Below, one piece after another: positions 22,501 to 35,280 of a DNA stretch of 64,000 bases. The notes beneath the pieces are model-generated. The model ran no database searches and was not told the DNA's origin. It was given only the letters and a program-made list of their open reading frames with translations. A program made the translations under genes and the position numbers. Each line of letters begins with the position of its first letter. Position 1 is the first letter of the stretch. Source of the stretch: Ophiosphaerella korrae (taxonomy: Eukaryota; Ascomycota; Dothideomycetes; Pleosporales; Phaeosphaeriaceae); NCBI GenBank assembly GCA_028456385.1, contig JALNQF010000043.1, positions 62,001 through 126,000 of the forward strand. Direction: 5' to 3'.

Positions 22501-24446
22501 ATCTCCCCTTCCACAATCAACTCAATCACCTAAGCCGGCATCACCCTCACCATTCCCTGCCCCTCTGCAGTCTCGGTTTTCGCGGCCATTACCCCCGTCA
22601 CCCCACACACCAAAGCCAGCTGTAGAAAGTCCAAAACCTACAGTTCCGGAGGATACTACCACAAAAGATGGGTCATCACCAGGGAGGTCACCATTTGCAT
22701 CAGTCAGGAACGCTACTAGCCTATGGGGTAGACAACCGGCTGCATCATCGCCTTTGGCGGAAAAGACTAAGGCACCAATCAAACTCCCAACCAAAGCTGA
22801 TGAAGATGCTGCCATGCAAGAAGTTGGGCTTGTGCGATCACCTAATTCTGCATCCACTTTGTCTCCTAAGTCTAAACCTGAATCGCCTGTTCCTCCAAAA
22901 CCCAAGCCTACCGGCCTTGGATTTAGTCTAAGTTCTCTAAGTGGCTATTTACCTGCCAGGTCACGAGAGTCGACTCCTCAGCCATCAACAGATATACTTC
23001 CCGCCTCGCCTCCAATGAGTGGGGGCAGGCCCCAGTCCGAGCCTTTCGGATCAGCACCGAAACCATTGAAACATAACGGGATATTCGCCGACTTCTTTGA
23101 TGAGGCTCCTTCGACTGAAGGCGGCCTGCCATCAACCATTGACACCTTGCACATACTCAAGAACCCACCCCTAGACTTTGGTCCCGGTGGCAAGATTCGC
23201 ACTTTGCGCAAGCAAATTCAGGAAGTCACGGGCGACGGCAAGGTTTTTACACTCCCCGTACAAGAAGAGCATATTCTCTTCCAAGAGTCAATGTACCTTT
23301 GCACCCACGTGTTTGGCGATGCGAAGGGTGCGAAACACACAGACTTGTATCTTTGGGCAGGGGCTGGTGTTGCAGAGCCAACCATTGAGGACGTGCAGGT
23401 TTTTGCAAAAAACTATGCCAAACAGAATCAAGCACGACTGATGACTATTCGACAAGGACACGAGCCACCCAACTTTTTCGATGCGCTAGGTGGTATTGTC
23501 ATCACGCGCCGTGGCGCAAAGCCAGCTTCGCAAGAGTTTATGCTTTGCGGCCGTCGTCACCTTGGTCATCTCGCGTTTGATGAAGTCGACTTCTCTCTCA
23601 AGAGTTTTTGCTCGGCGTTTTCCTACCTCATCTCTACATCTTCCGGAAAAGTGTATCTCTGGAAAGGTCGTGGCTGCTCTGCCGAAGAGCTGTCTGGCGC
23701 TAGGCTGATGGGCATGGACCTCGCACCAACAGGCGACTTTACTGAAGTTGAAGAAGGTTCCGAACAGCAATCGTTCATCGACATCTTCCCACCATCCGCA
23801 GTACCTGGCAAAGCCTCCGCGATGCTTCGCTCGGCAGACCACTGGCGATACAAGGCCATCTCAGACAAATACCGCGTGCGTCTGTACAAGATTGAGCAGC
23901 ACCAGGGGCAAACAGGATGGGGACAGGCACTCCAGGTGAGCAGCTCCTTCTTCGCGCCGCTGCTGCGCCGTCCCAGCTACGGAGCACTCGCTGAACCAAG
24001 GCCACAGACACCAGTTAGCCCCGCAAATACCGTGACTACCGTAAAAGAGATTATGCCCTTTTCCCAGCGCGATCTGGAGCCCGAAAGCATCTATGTGCTA
24101 GATGCTTTCTTCGAGCTGTACATGTAAGTGTCCTGCTATTGCATATGGGCAAGTATTAATAGTCTACAGCATTATCGGCGCGCTTTCTCGCACTCAAAGC
24201 CAAGCCTTTGCCACGGCCCTCCTTTTCGCACAGGCATACGGTATGGATTCCGTCCCCGAGGAAGACCGTCCCTTTATCCCCGTCACAACGGTGATTATGG
24301 AAGGTGTACCGCGCGACATGAAGGCTGCCTTTCGACACTGGGACGACAGTCTCATACCGGCCGCGGGACTCATGCAGGGGAAACTGGGTCGCGGAAAAAG
24401 TCTGCGCATCGTCAAGTTGAACGAAGCCCTTGAGGCGACGAGATAG
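19577..24446 (+). CDS. DUF4045/gelsolin-repeat protein
   Basis: Exons 19577-19721, 19785-24123 and 24170-24446 give 1586 residues. Introns are 63 nt (GTGCGT...GACAG) and 46 nt (GTAAGT...TACAG). The start MADEIDPSEFVQRIRQLGEQ precedes a short charged helix. A very long Ser/Pro/Lys-rich, probably disordered region with many SPxK/R and TP sites runs to about residue 1150; this kind of N-terminal part is catalogued as DUF4045. The last 420 residues resemble gelsolin/villin repeats: TLPVQEEHILFQESMYLCTH, LYLWAGAGV, KVYLWKGRGC, YVLDAFFELYMIIGALSRTQ. Gelsolin repeats bind actin, so a cytoskeletal role is likely but inferred. The final exon is needed to complete the last repeat. Confidence 0.92.
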
Positions 24447-25954
24447 ATAATCATAGTTTTCGTTGTCTTATCACAATGATCGAATCCGGCCCGGCGCATT
24501 TTTGGATTGCGGCGTGCATGCATGGTGGCTGTACGATGATATGATTGGGTCGGGTGGGTAGGCGTTGGCTTGTCGTCATTTCGTGGGGTGGGTTTCGGAG
24601 ATGGAGGTAATGAAGTACCTGCGTTAATCCTTGTCTTGTGCTTTTGATTGCTCTCTGTGCTGAGGTTTCGTCATTGTACATGGTGTTTCACATGTGGTGT
24701 TCAAACGCGCTCGTCTTTGAAGTTGCATCGCTCATCTTTTGCAGTTGCATACCCGTCACCGCGCTCAAGTTGCGCCAGTTAGAGCTACCCTAAAATACTG
24801 ACCATCCTACCAAAGTCGTTTATGCAGCCTTGCTCATCACATCAAACTTTTCCACATCGAGTACATGTTGCTTAGCAAAAGCAACGTAGTAGAAAGACTC
24901 ACACCTCCAATCAGCGATCGACTTCGCAGAAACGGTGTGGCAGAAGTTCGGTTCATGCGGTCCGTGGGCAATTTACATCTAATCTAAACTACCGGCTACG
25001 TATCTACCACGAGGACAAGCTCAGGCCAACCAGGCTTTTCCTCCCCCGATCGGACGCGGAGCGCGCATGCATCAACCCCGTGGGGAAAGCAGGAACGATG
25101 CTGCGTAGGGCTGTACCGGCATTGTACACGGCACTGGGAGTTCATTTGCGGCGAGGATTTGAGCTGGTTTTGCTGATGAAGGAGTATACTTATGTAGAGT
25201 CGAATGCAGGTACATACCCAGGTATCGTCATTTTACATCTCATTTCACCCACAGTGAACACCATTGCACAGCGTAAATTTCCTCTCTATGTTTCATCTCA
25301 TCTCGCATGTCTCCACCGCACGATAATAGCAGCATGCCACCCAACCCAACTCGCAGCCAACTCGCGGCCAACTCGCGGCCAACCGAAAAGTCACGATACA
25401 CAATAGATTGCAAAATCCTTCGCCCAAATGCACCTAACTCCCTCCAGCCCTCCTAATATCCCTTCCAAAGAGCAACTCCTAGGCCAATCGAAAGCCCATT
25501 TGACTTCTCGACTGTCCCTAGATTTAACCATGCTCGGCACCTCTGCCGAAAATAAAGTATTTTATCCGACAATAAGCTTTCTGCCTGCAGCACCACACCA
25601 CTCTACATATAGTGACACTCTATCTTCGCCCGGAAAATTCGACGTAACCATCCAATTGTCGTGCAGCCTTTGTGTCACCCGACGACGCGCGTGGCGAGAG
25701 GGCGCGTGCGGCTCAAGAAACCGGGCTGGCGAGGGCGCACATTAGATGAAAGGTATTGATTGCTTTTTTGCACTGCGAGATCTCGGTTTGGGGCGGGATG
25801 GGTTGCAAGTTTGCTTTCCGTTCCGGGAAGGGGCTTTGCGTGGGTGGGGAGAAAAAGGTATATAGGTGGGGGGTGAGGGATGGGTTGGGAAGATGTCAAA
25901 TATCCGATCTTTGATTTTTTTGGTTTCGTCTGGGATACTTTTAAACACGTCAAT
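24447..25954. other. Intergenic, 1.5 kb, no gene seen
   Basis: No convincing frame. Short direct repeats AACTCGCGGCC occur twice in tandem near 25360-25382. The 25.75-25.95 kb stretch is the probable promoter of the AA9 gene. Confidence 0.5.
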
Positions 25955-26821
25955 ATGAAGTCTCTTGTTCTTTTGACGGTGCCGACGCTGGTTGCTTGTC
26001 ATGGACACGTTGAGAAGGTGATTGCTGGAGGTGTTACGTATCAAGGATGGAACGCTGCGTTCAAGTACCAGAACCCGATTCCAGCTACCGTAGGGTGGCA
26101 GGCCGACAATCTTGACAACGGTTTTGTGGCTCCTGATAAGTTTGCCGATGTGTCGATTGTTTGTAGGTGGTTGAGCCTAGGTGGTTGAGTCTTGATGGCT
26201 AATGGTATTTTAGGCCACAAACAAGGCAAATCCAATGGAGCTTCGGTTCCAGTCAAACCTGGAACGAAGGTTACTTTGCAGTGGGACACATGGCCGGTTA
26301 GCCACGCTGGTCCAGTCCAAGAATACCTCGCGCCAGTGTCGGGCGATTTCAGCTCGGTCAACCCAGCCTCTCTCCTCTGGACAAAAGTCGCTTCTAAAGC
26401 TTGGAAATCAGGCAGTGACCCTGGGCAGTGGGTAACAGACGATCTCATCAAGAATAAATTCTCCTGGGACTTTACTGTTCCCAATCTTGCTCCTGGAAAT
26501 TACGTATTACGTCATGAAATTATGGCCCTACATACAGCAGGGCAGACGAACGGAGCACAAGCCTACCCAGTATTTCCACCCAGACCAAATGAGGTAGAAA
26601 TGTATGCTAACCCTTCCCAGCAATGTATCAATCTCGTCGTCTCGGGTAGCGGTACTACAAAGCTCAGCGGTGGTGTACCAGCCACAAGCTTTTACAAGGC
26701 TTCCGACCCCGGAATCCTGTTCAACTTATACACTAAGTTTACCTCGTACACAATCCCAGGGCCGGCGCTTACCCAATTAGCAAAGAGAGAGGAGCGTGAG
26801 CATGCGAGGGACTTTGCTTAG
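25955..26821 (+). CDS. AA9 lytic polysaccharide monooxygenase (GH61 family)
   Basis: Exons 25955-26162, 26214-26569 and 26621-26821 give 254 residues. Intron 1 is 51 nt (GTAGGT...TTTTAG). Intron 2 is also 51 nt, in frame and stop-free (GTATTT...GCTAAC...CCCAG); reading through it would insert 17 residues between the conserved Tyr-Pro and Gln-Cys. Signal peptide residues 1-15 leave His16 as the mature N-terminus (HGHVEKV), the first copper ligand. His100 in SHAGPV is the second; His176 and the Gln185-x-Tyr187 pair complete the active site; Cys70 and Cys190 probably form the usual disulphide. These copper enzymes cleave cellulose or related glucans oxidatively outside the cell. There is no carbohydrate-binding module, only a short charged tail. 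Confidence 0.93.
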
Positions 26822-28296
26822 TTCCATGCTGCCCGGGTAGATGGAGGATGGAATCGAGTTTTCCAGTAGCATAGCATTAGGCCTTCTTGAATAATTTAAA
26901 ACTTTTCAAAGTAGTTGCGTTTTACTACTCTTGTGAGGTGCAAAACTTGGACGTATATGTTTGTCACGTGATTCTTCATACATGGGCGACTATATGAACC
27001 CCAATAACACGGGTCAGGCTTACTTTAGCTAACTTATCATTTATGTTCGATCGGACCATACTGCGGTACACGCACAATAATAAAATTAGTATGAACGGGT
27101 ATATGGTGAGATAGCTAATTGACCGATCAAGACAAAGGTACACTACTAATCAGCAAGGTATTTTACACAATTTTGATAGGAGTTTACGAATGAGATACCC
27201 AAGTTGCGAGACGACTACCAGGATAAATCCAATTCTCTTCTTCACCTTCTTGGTGTCTCTGTTGCCTTCATTTGATTTTAATGTTGATGTCCTCCCCCTC
27301 ATATGACTTGGACAACCTCTTGTCACCCTATAGACTTTGAGGATGCTCACGGTTCCAACGTTGAAGCACACCAAGCTTCATTGGCTGAAATACAGTTCAT
27401 GAAGGGTTGCCTCATCGAAGCGTAGCAATGCTGGCCAATCTACACCCAGCCGACAAATTATTGTCTCTAATAACACGCTTACTAGTGACATATATTCAAT
27501 CTTTTCATACCGCAGTATTGCAGTAGGAGGCAAAAGCATTTTTCGGTCCGCGCATAAGCATGTGAGGCCTGACCTAGAATCAAAGCATACATTTAAAGTA
27601 CCACGAGATATAAAGACGTCCATACAAGGGATACATAAGATTACGAAACTACAAGTAACATGAACTGATTCTCATCCCTAGTATAGGCCTCCCCTGCAAG
27701 CCCTCCGTTCAAGGCAAAGGTTTCTTGGCTGCTTGGTGTTGCTAAACTTTCTACACCACCTGGCTTTTTATTGATAATCTATTTGAAAATACTTCGACAG
27801 ATATGCTACAACAGAATATTTTCGCATGGAAGATCGGGTCCTGTCAATACGTGAGCTGCTTCGTGCATGCCTCCCAAGCGATCGAATCGAGGCAAGGGCG
27901 CGCGGGTCCCAGCCAACCGCAACTTCTTGATTCATTGAGATAACGTAGTGCTGCAAATCAGAAGCATCGCCAATAATCGAGATCGGACCATCCGTCGTCT
28001 AGGTCTCAATCATGAGGCTTGTCGTGCACAACGCCAATAGACACAGCAAGGCGACAGGTTATTGTTGCCAGTAACGCTCTTACTACGCAGTCACTTCGAA
28101 GGTCGACCAAATCGAAGATGTAAGTCGTAACTTGATTCCTCACCTGCAGACTAAAAACGAATTCCAGCTCTTGGTTCCATCGAATAGTCATAACAACAAC
28201 CTCTGTCTTCTTCCATGAAGTTATATCCTCGTCACACCTCGGCCCTGAACTTGATTGTTGTCAAGTTTTCGTCGAGATGGTTGTGCTGGATGCAGT
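26822..28296. other. Gene-poor stretch with a duplicated coding-like fragment
   Basis: Two reverse-strand frames, near 27378-27623 and 28006-28191, share the pattern LL(E/A)TI(I/T)CRL(G/A)V, and the DNA beneath (about 27440-27475 and 28040-28075) is about three quarters identical. They look like remnants of one sequence present twice. No intact gene was recognised. Confidence 0.35.
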
Positions 28297-28672
28297 TCAT
28301 CCATATGTTGTAGTACTATTGTTACGGAGGTCAGATCCAGGCTCGCGCATCGCTAGGGGTCGGCGTATGCTCAACTCACCTTGAGCTTAACGGGGCATGG
28401 GCGTGAGCCGGATTCCCATTCGGCGGTACACGATTCTTTTGTCCGCCTACTTTCGAAAGTCTTTTCCAGTTCCGCTCGCGAACTTCCAGCATGTAGGCGT
28501 CCTGGGCTGGCGATCTTTGTGCCCAGCTATGCTGATCTGGTTCATCCCAATGGAGCCGCATAACCGCAAATCCGCAACAGACAAGAAAGCCGGAACCCAA
28601 GATGACGAGGAATATGATTAGGGAGGGGGAGATCGCATACCCCATATTTGCGTCTCGCTTTAATACGGCCAT
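28297..28672 (-). CDS. Small single-pass membrane protein
   Basis: Reverse-strand exon 28672-28380, then a proposed 64-nt intron (GTGAGT...GTAAC...AATAG) and a short last exon 28315-28297, give 103 residues. Without splicing the frame stops one codon after the donor. The N-terminus (MAVLKRDANMGYAISP) precedes one strong hydrophobic segment of about 22 residues (SLIIFLVILGSGFLVCCGFA), then a charged tail with AYMLEVRERNWKRL. This layout is common among small fungal membrane proteins of unknown function. The donor is strong; the acceptor is the least certain part. Confidence 0.6.
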
Positions 28673-30979
28673 TGTTGATTACAAGATTGAAAAAATATAC
28701 ATGAAAATCGAGCGGGCTTTGAGCTTGATATATCTGCGGAATGGGAAACAACCGTGGCCCGTCAAGCTTGAACCAATTTGAGGCGGGCGTCAGCGGGCGG
28801 GAGTTCGCGGATCTAAGCCCTTGGATGGCAGCCGAAGTTCTTTCGGCAGACACGGGAACAACCAAAGATTCACCGGAGGTGAGACAGCGTGAAATAAAGA
28901 CGGGCTGCATAGAACGCAGTGTAAGAATGATGGTTTGATTCGGTTTATTGCTTCATCAGACCCCCGCATGCTCCAGCGCACACAGTCATTCATGTTTCGA
29001 TTTACCCTAAGCCCGATTGGTTCTGAGCTAGACACAACATACAATTGGTCATGTCTAGGCTTCACGTGCGAAAACCAAGGGCCAGGCCTACTTTACGTTT
29101 GCAAACATTGCCTGTTCTAAGCCTCAGGAACGCGTCATTTGGGGCCAGGAGAGGAGGCTGAGCCATTCAACCTTGGGATTTTGAAACCCTGCACGGTAGA
29201 TAAGCAACGCTCGTTCCTTTGCTAAAGGATTGTTGGCCTCCCTAGACAGATTTTTTTTCTTGGCTTCCCCTGGCTCGTGTGCTTTTCCGGTAGACTATTA
29301 CGAGGTAAATATAGGGCGTGCGGCGACGTGGGAAAATCATGTGGAAGTGTTCGGATAGACGACGCGCGTCAAGGCGCCCAACATGGACTGACATTCACCA
29401 GCCTTGATGCAAGTCAGCACTCCTTGAATTCTAGGTTTCGATTCTATCTATTATTCAATATCTCCCGTTTACGTTGGGAGCTGTAATTCAGGACTGCGTT
29501 GTTCATCCTTCTAAACAGAGATATACTTTTGAACTCGCAGCTGCAAAAGTGAGTTGCCTTACCACTGCGTTTCCTAAAGAGGTATAGCGTATGCATGAAC
29601 TTTGCCTACCTGGGCAAACAAACTAACGTAACCAAACACCCCACAACGCATCTAGTAGAATGTCAATATCAGTCCAGGGATTAGCAATGTCTCAGAACAC
29701 CTTCGAAACCAACCGTCACTTACTCTTGAAGGGCTAAGGGTCAAGCAAGACAATAACAGCGAGCGGAATACGTCAACCATTGAGCTCCTTCTTCCCAATC
29801 AATTATTATCCAACCGCCGATGGCAGCGCCGTGTTCGAACATCCATCGGTGCATCTCAAACATCAGTAGCTCTACCAACTTCAACACGAGCAACGCAACC
29901 ATTTGCAGCAACGCAATGCCTTCGAAGGGATGAGACCTATATCCGTAGAGTCATCAATCTCCCAATCCCACATATGCTCTTGTCACCACGAACATAACTA
30001 GCAAAGGCAGAACAAACTGCATCGAGTTGGCTGATGATACGTTGTACTTTCCACTGGACGCAGCAGCCTTAGACTCGTGGTTTCTTGATTTGGCAAAAGC
30101 GACACCCCGTACTTTGACCCCCCTCCCTCCTTCCCCGAATTGTTTGTTGAAGCCCTCTACTGGGTTAACCATTTTGACTCATTTCCAATCGGACATAGTC
30201 TTCAATTTCTTACCGTTGAGTATGTATTACGTTTTAGTACTTTGATATATTAAGTATTGTAACTTCCTCAAAGCTGAGGAAGCTTTTAGTCAATTGAAGG
30301 AGCGGGGGGTAGGCCGTTTCAGATGTAATAGCCCAAGGATAATTGGACTATCTACGGGGCCTCGCCTAGAAAATTATATGTAAGTTATTAGATATGTGGA
30401 ACTTCTGGCTAGGTAACTTCATTATGTTTGAGGCAGAACTGGGTTTGATCAACTGGGTGTTCGGAATCTTGAAAGGCTGGATTGACAGACGAAGTAATAG
30501 CTAAAGCTATAGCTTTATCTCTTAATTCTATATATAGTACCTAGTAATTATAATTATCACTATCAAGACATGTCAAGTTGAAATTATAGGATAATATTTA
30601 GGTAGGTGGACTAAAATTAACTAGGGGTGGGCTAAAACTAGGAGGGCGAGCTTATTACTAAATAGTATAGAACTATCGCACCTCGACTTCAAAATTGATG
30701 TCTCCCCCTTTAAAATATCGATGCCCGGAACTCATTATTTACCAGTATTGTGCCATATGTATATAATGTGCGTGATACGAAGAACACAGCCTCAGTAAAC
30801 GCCCGCGAGGCCCAATACGACACCTGTATTACGTTAGTCCGACCCGGCCCTGCGGCCACTATGCGATGGCGCACCGCATTCTCTACCTCCGCTTCCCGGC
30901 CTCTCCGACCTCCTTCACTATGCCTTTCGCATAAGCCAGGCCAGACCTTGTCTCGCTAGAGGTGCCTACCCCCGCAACC
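28673..30979. other. Gene-poor, partly AT-rich stretch, 2.3 kb
   Basis: No intact gene recognised. Bases 30230-30720 are strongly AT-rich with many TA dinucleotides, as expected of old repeat DNA altered by repeat-induced point mutation, but no transposon protein could be read. The last 250 bases probably hold the promoter of the HET gene. Confidence 0.45.
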
Positions 30980-33900
30980 ATGATTACAAAATGGCTCCGA
31001 GGCGGGTTCGCAACCGTATTTCGAATATTATTCCCCGTCACGTTTTTAGGCGTGTTCGCCGTGATGGTGCTTAGAGTTGCGCTCCCATTACGAGCAATTG
31101 GAACTACTCCCCCATCAGCAGCCTCTAGCCCCACAAAAGTGGTCACAGACGAGGTGGTGAATCATGAAGTGGTCGCAGACGAAGTGGTCACGGACGAAGT
31201 AACGTGCTTGCAGAAGCTGAACGATGCCGAGGAGGCGTATGGCCCGTACAGTCCGGAAGTATCATCAGCCCTCTGGAAATTATGCGACTTCTACAAAAAG
31301 ATAGGGGAAGGCGCAAATGCAGAGAGCGTGCTTCAGCGGATGCTGAAGCTCGACGAGAGGACAGCAGGACGTACCCATAGCGACACGATTGCGACCTCCT
31401 TCAGCTTGACAGATGTGTACATCCAACGTGGGAAATTAACAGAAGCGCTTAGCCTGCGAGAGAGAGTCGTGGAAAGTTCCCGGAAGCTCGGGGCTGATAC
31501 GAATAGCGAAATGCGTGTGCTGCATAAGACTGAAATGGACGTTGTAAGGCTGATGTTGTATCAACTAGGGCTCAAGTTTCGAAATCGAAACTACTACGAC
31601 GGTGCGGTTGAAGTGCTGGAGCATGCGTTCGAAAACTTTAGTAAAACACTCGGAGACGCTCATACTACTACTGTAGCCATAGGTAAGGTGCTGTCATTCA
31701 GCTATCTTCAACAATTCTATCAGCAGCCGTTTCGGAATGACCGCCCACGATACCAGTGCGTTGTTAAGCTCGCCCAGCTATGCGAACGAATATTGAAAGT
31801 TGAACGGGGCCCTATCTGGGCGTTGGGACTCATGTGTCTGCGGAGCAACGACGCGGCGAATGCATCCTTTGCATTCAAACAAACAACATATTTCGGTTCT
31901 TGCGATGTCTGCAAGGAACAAATCAAACCTTACACACGATGGCTTGCTTGCAAGTCGTGTCTGTTTGTGTTTGTTTGCGACGACTGTTACTTAAAGTGGA
32001 TGGCACGTACCGAGCAGGATAAACTAATCACGAATACTTGCGCAGGCCACGCATTCTATATTCTAGGAGTAAGAGGCTCGGACCAGGCTTCTACTGGAGG
32101 GATCGACAATGAGGAACAAGTTCGTCTATGGCTCCGTGGACTCCTAGACCAGAAAACTAAGCAAGCAACCACTGTTGCGTTTTTAGATTACTGGGAACGC
32201 CTCGGGAAGCCCGAAGAGCTTCGAGAGTTCCGCAATCCTATCTACTTCCTCGAAAGCGACTCTCTGCCGGCGCATGTTGATGAACTGAAAGCTAAGACGT
32301 CACCTATACAACGGCTAAAATGGTACAAATCGTGGATGACCCATAGCGTACCGATCTTACTAGACCTTTTCTTTGCATCAAAGGGTCAGTTAATTTCACA
32401 TTATTCGCCCAAGTACTATCTCAAGGCTTAGTTCTAACTTTTGTTGTCTTAGGTTTCTCAAATGAAGAGTTGCCCCAGTGGAGGCTTGATGAGACCGCAT
32501 CCGAGGAAGATCTTCAACCTGCGCTTATAGAGCACGCGCATGCAGTGTTGCATGTGGCCGGAAAACCAACTGCACCAGCTCTTGAAGTTGGCATGCCGCG
32601 GGACGAGCCGGAGCCGGTCGTCCACAAGCTTTACCAAAAGCATCGAATCACCACACCTGGGGATACCATACGAGTATTGGCACTCTTGCCTGGAGAAGGC
32701 CTTGCATTGAAAGCTACAATGTTTTGCGTGGATCTATCGTCGGGCCCAATCTATGAAGCTTTATCATACGTGTGGGGGGCAATGGAAGCGGACGCCAGCT
32801 ATTTCCTTGATATTGACGGCATGATAATGGAGATAACTCCAAATCTCTACCACGCACTTCAAGCTCTGCGACCAAGACAGAGCCCTCGTGTCTTATGGGT
32901 GGATGCAGTGTGTATAAACCAAAACGACAACAGAGATAAAGAGACCCAAATTTGCATGATGGAAGAGATATACAGGTCCGCGAACCATGTCCCTGTCTAT
33001 CTCGGCGAGCCAGCAACTGTCAGCGCGACACTCTTCTCCTTCCTCAACCGGGACGTACATGAAGGAGATTCAGCAGAGAAGTCTGTTAAAGACTTGAGTC
33101 AGGATGAGAGCGATATACGACCATTACTCGAAGCTTTCATCCATTTCTGTCATCTGCCATGGTGGAACAGGATCTGGGTTCAACAAGAGTACAGCCTTGC
33201 ACAAACCAATCCGATTTTCCATCTTGGACACAGCTCGATTCACGTATCCGCTCTGCTAAGGGACTGGAAAGTGCTGCAAGCAAAGATCGCGACACACCTT
33301 GTACCATTTGCCGGAGACTTCGAACTCGGTCTCGACGTTCAGATGTCATGGCAGCCTATTATGAGACAAATACTTCATGTCTACGGCGTCTTAACGCTCC
33401 GTTCGGCTCGCAATCAATCCGAGTTTCCTCACCTATGGCTACCGAGGGGCGTTCTCAAAAAGGTTAATTTGAGGTGCACGAACCCTCGGGATAGGATATA
33501 TGGGATGCGTTGCATCTTAGACCCAGTTGCGCAAGCTATTTTCACACCAAACTATTCAGAGCTCGTCGGAATCTCTTTTCATAAGCTTGCAACCTGGGTT
33601 CTTGCTATCGATGGATGGCAGCAGGTTTTCTGGTGGTATCCTTACAGACTCTCTCTTAACATGCCTTCTTGGGTCCCAGATTTCACTAAGCCGATACCAG
33701 AGGCCGCGTTCCTGGAGTACAACTTGTTTGATTACGGCAAGTTGAGGAAAAGCTCACCCTGCCCGCTCGCCATTCGGGGTGGCGTTCTGGCCATGGAGGG
33801 ATACCTACTGGACTCGGTAAACCACGTATATGCAATCAACCAGTCTAATTGGCCAAGCACTGTCCGGGAGCTCTGGTTCCTCGAGAACATATTTGCTGCC

Positions 33901-35280
33901 ACCCCGAGTGCAGCTTTGCTCAGAAAGGCCCCTCCAGTGTTCAAGGCACTACCGATGCTCCACACTAGAGCTCTCGTACGAAAATGGATATCTCCCAACA
34001 TCAAACGAGACATGGAAAGCATAGTCTTTGAGCTGCCGCCTTTCAATATCTTGGAGAAGAACGATATCCTCAAATCAACTTTTGACCCATTCTTCAACGA
34101 AATCAAAGATGCCATTAACTCTTACATGTCCACGTGCGAAAGCTTAACGGAGCAGTTACGAGGGCTTTCTAGAGAAATCACCCTTACTACTCTTCAAGCC
34201 CGGCTTCCGATTATTTTTCAGTTCCATGAGCACCTGAGGATTGTATCCGCATTTAGACAGATATACACTCGGCTCTGGACTCTGTACTTGTTTCTGCAGG
34301 AAAGCAACCACTCTGCCACAGACCTATTTGGCGCCGCACTGTTCGATTACCCAAATCTCCTGGATCAGGTCGAAGACTTGAGGAAGTCAACTCTGCCTTG
34401 CCAGTACACCGAGTCGCAAATATCCGTTGTCTCTGCCAAGCTGCGCAATCTCAAAGGCTCCGCAAAGAATGGGAGCGCTACAGATTGGATTCCGAGCAAT
34501 GAGTCCGGCGTAGCTGCGCAAATTCAACCCTGTTACGAATTATTGCAGCACAATATCACAGCATGCGAGCATGAGGAGGAGGTTCGAATGCGAGTGCGAC
34601 TGATCCTGAGCTACGCCAACACCATCCGAGCCCTCCCAGACTCTGCCAAGACAAGATCCAGTACAACGCATGACTCCTACCACCAATACCGCGATCAACA
34701 AATCGTGGACTGTGACGCGTTAATAAAAGTGATTGCGGAAGATAATGATAGACAAGAAACGCTGAGACAAATAATGTTCGACGAATCGCGCCAGTACTTT
34801 GAATCTGTCGCCGCCCAGTTCCCGGATGACGAGGACGTTTCGGCAATGCTCGCACAGTACCAGATAGTACTTGAAGAAGCAAATAAGACGTCAGATACAC
34901 TTAAAATTACAGCTGAGACCGCAACTGCAAAGCTAAAAGACGGAAAGCCAGACATTCTGGCAAACAACATGTACCATCACAACGAAAAGGCATTCCACCG
35001 CGAGTCCTACGAGCACGCGACTTCGCTCTCTGGCCGCACGTTTTTCTCTACAGAATTTGGACTTGTAGGCATGGGCTGCCAGGGGGTTTCGGATATCAGG
35101 GCTGGAGATAAGGTGGTGGTGTTGAAGAACACGGAGTTTCCGATGGTGGTGCGGGAGATGGAGGATAAGGGGTATCACGAGATTGTGGGGTATGCGATTA
35201 TGAGAGGGTTTGCGTATGACGAGTTCGAGAAGTTGGGGCGGTTTGAGAAACCGTTGAGGCAGGCATTTTACTTTCGGTGA
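30980..35280 (+). CDS. HET-domain protein with N-terminal membrane segment, TPR and ZZ-type zinc finger
   Basis: Exon 30980-32384 joins exon 32453-35280 across a 68-nt intron (GTCAGT...TCTAAC...CTTAG) to give 1410 residues; without splicing the frame ends at 32431. In order: a hydrophobic segment at about 12-36; short VVxDEV repeats (54-73); TPR-like helices, kinesin-light-chain type, about 75-250; a ZZ-type zinc finger from about 310 (CDVC, CKSC, CDDC, then C and H); a HET domain from about 543 with YEALSYVWG, LWVDAVCINQND and WNRIWVQQEY; and a long C-terminal part ending with a conserved-looking GYAIMRGFAYDEFE. HET domains mediate self/non-self recognition and incompatibility-type cell death in fungi. 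Membrane location is inferred from the first segment. The gene lies alone in gene-poor DNA. Confidence 0.85.
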
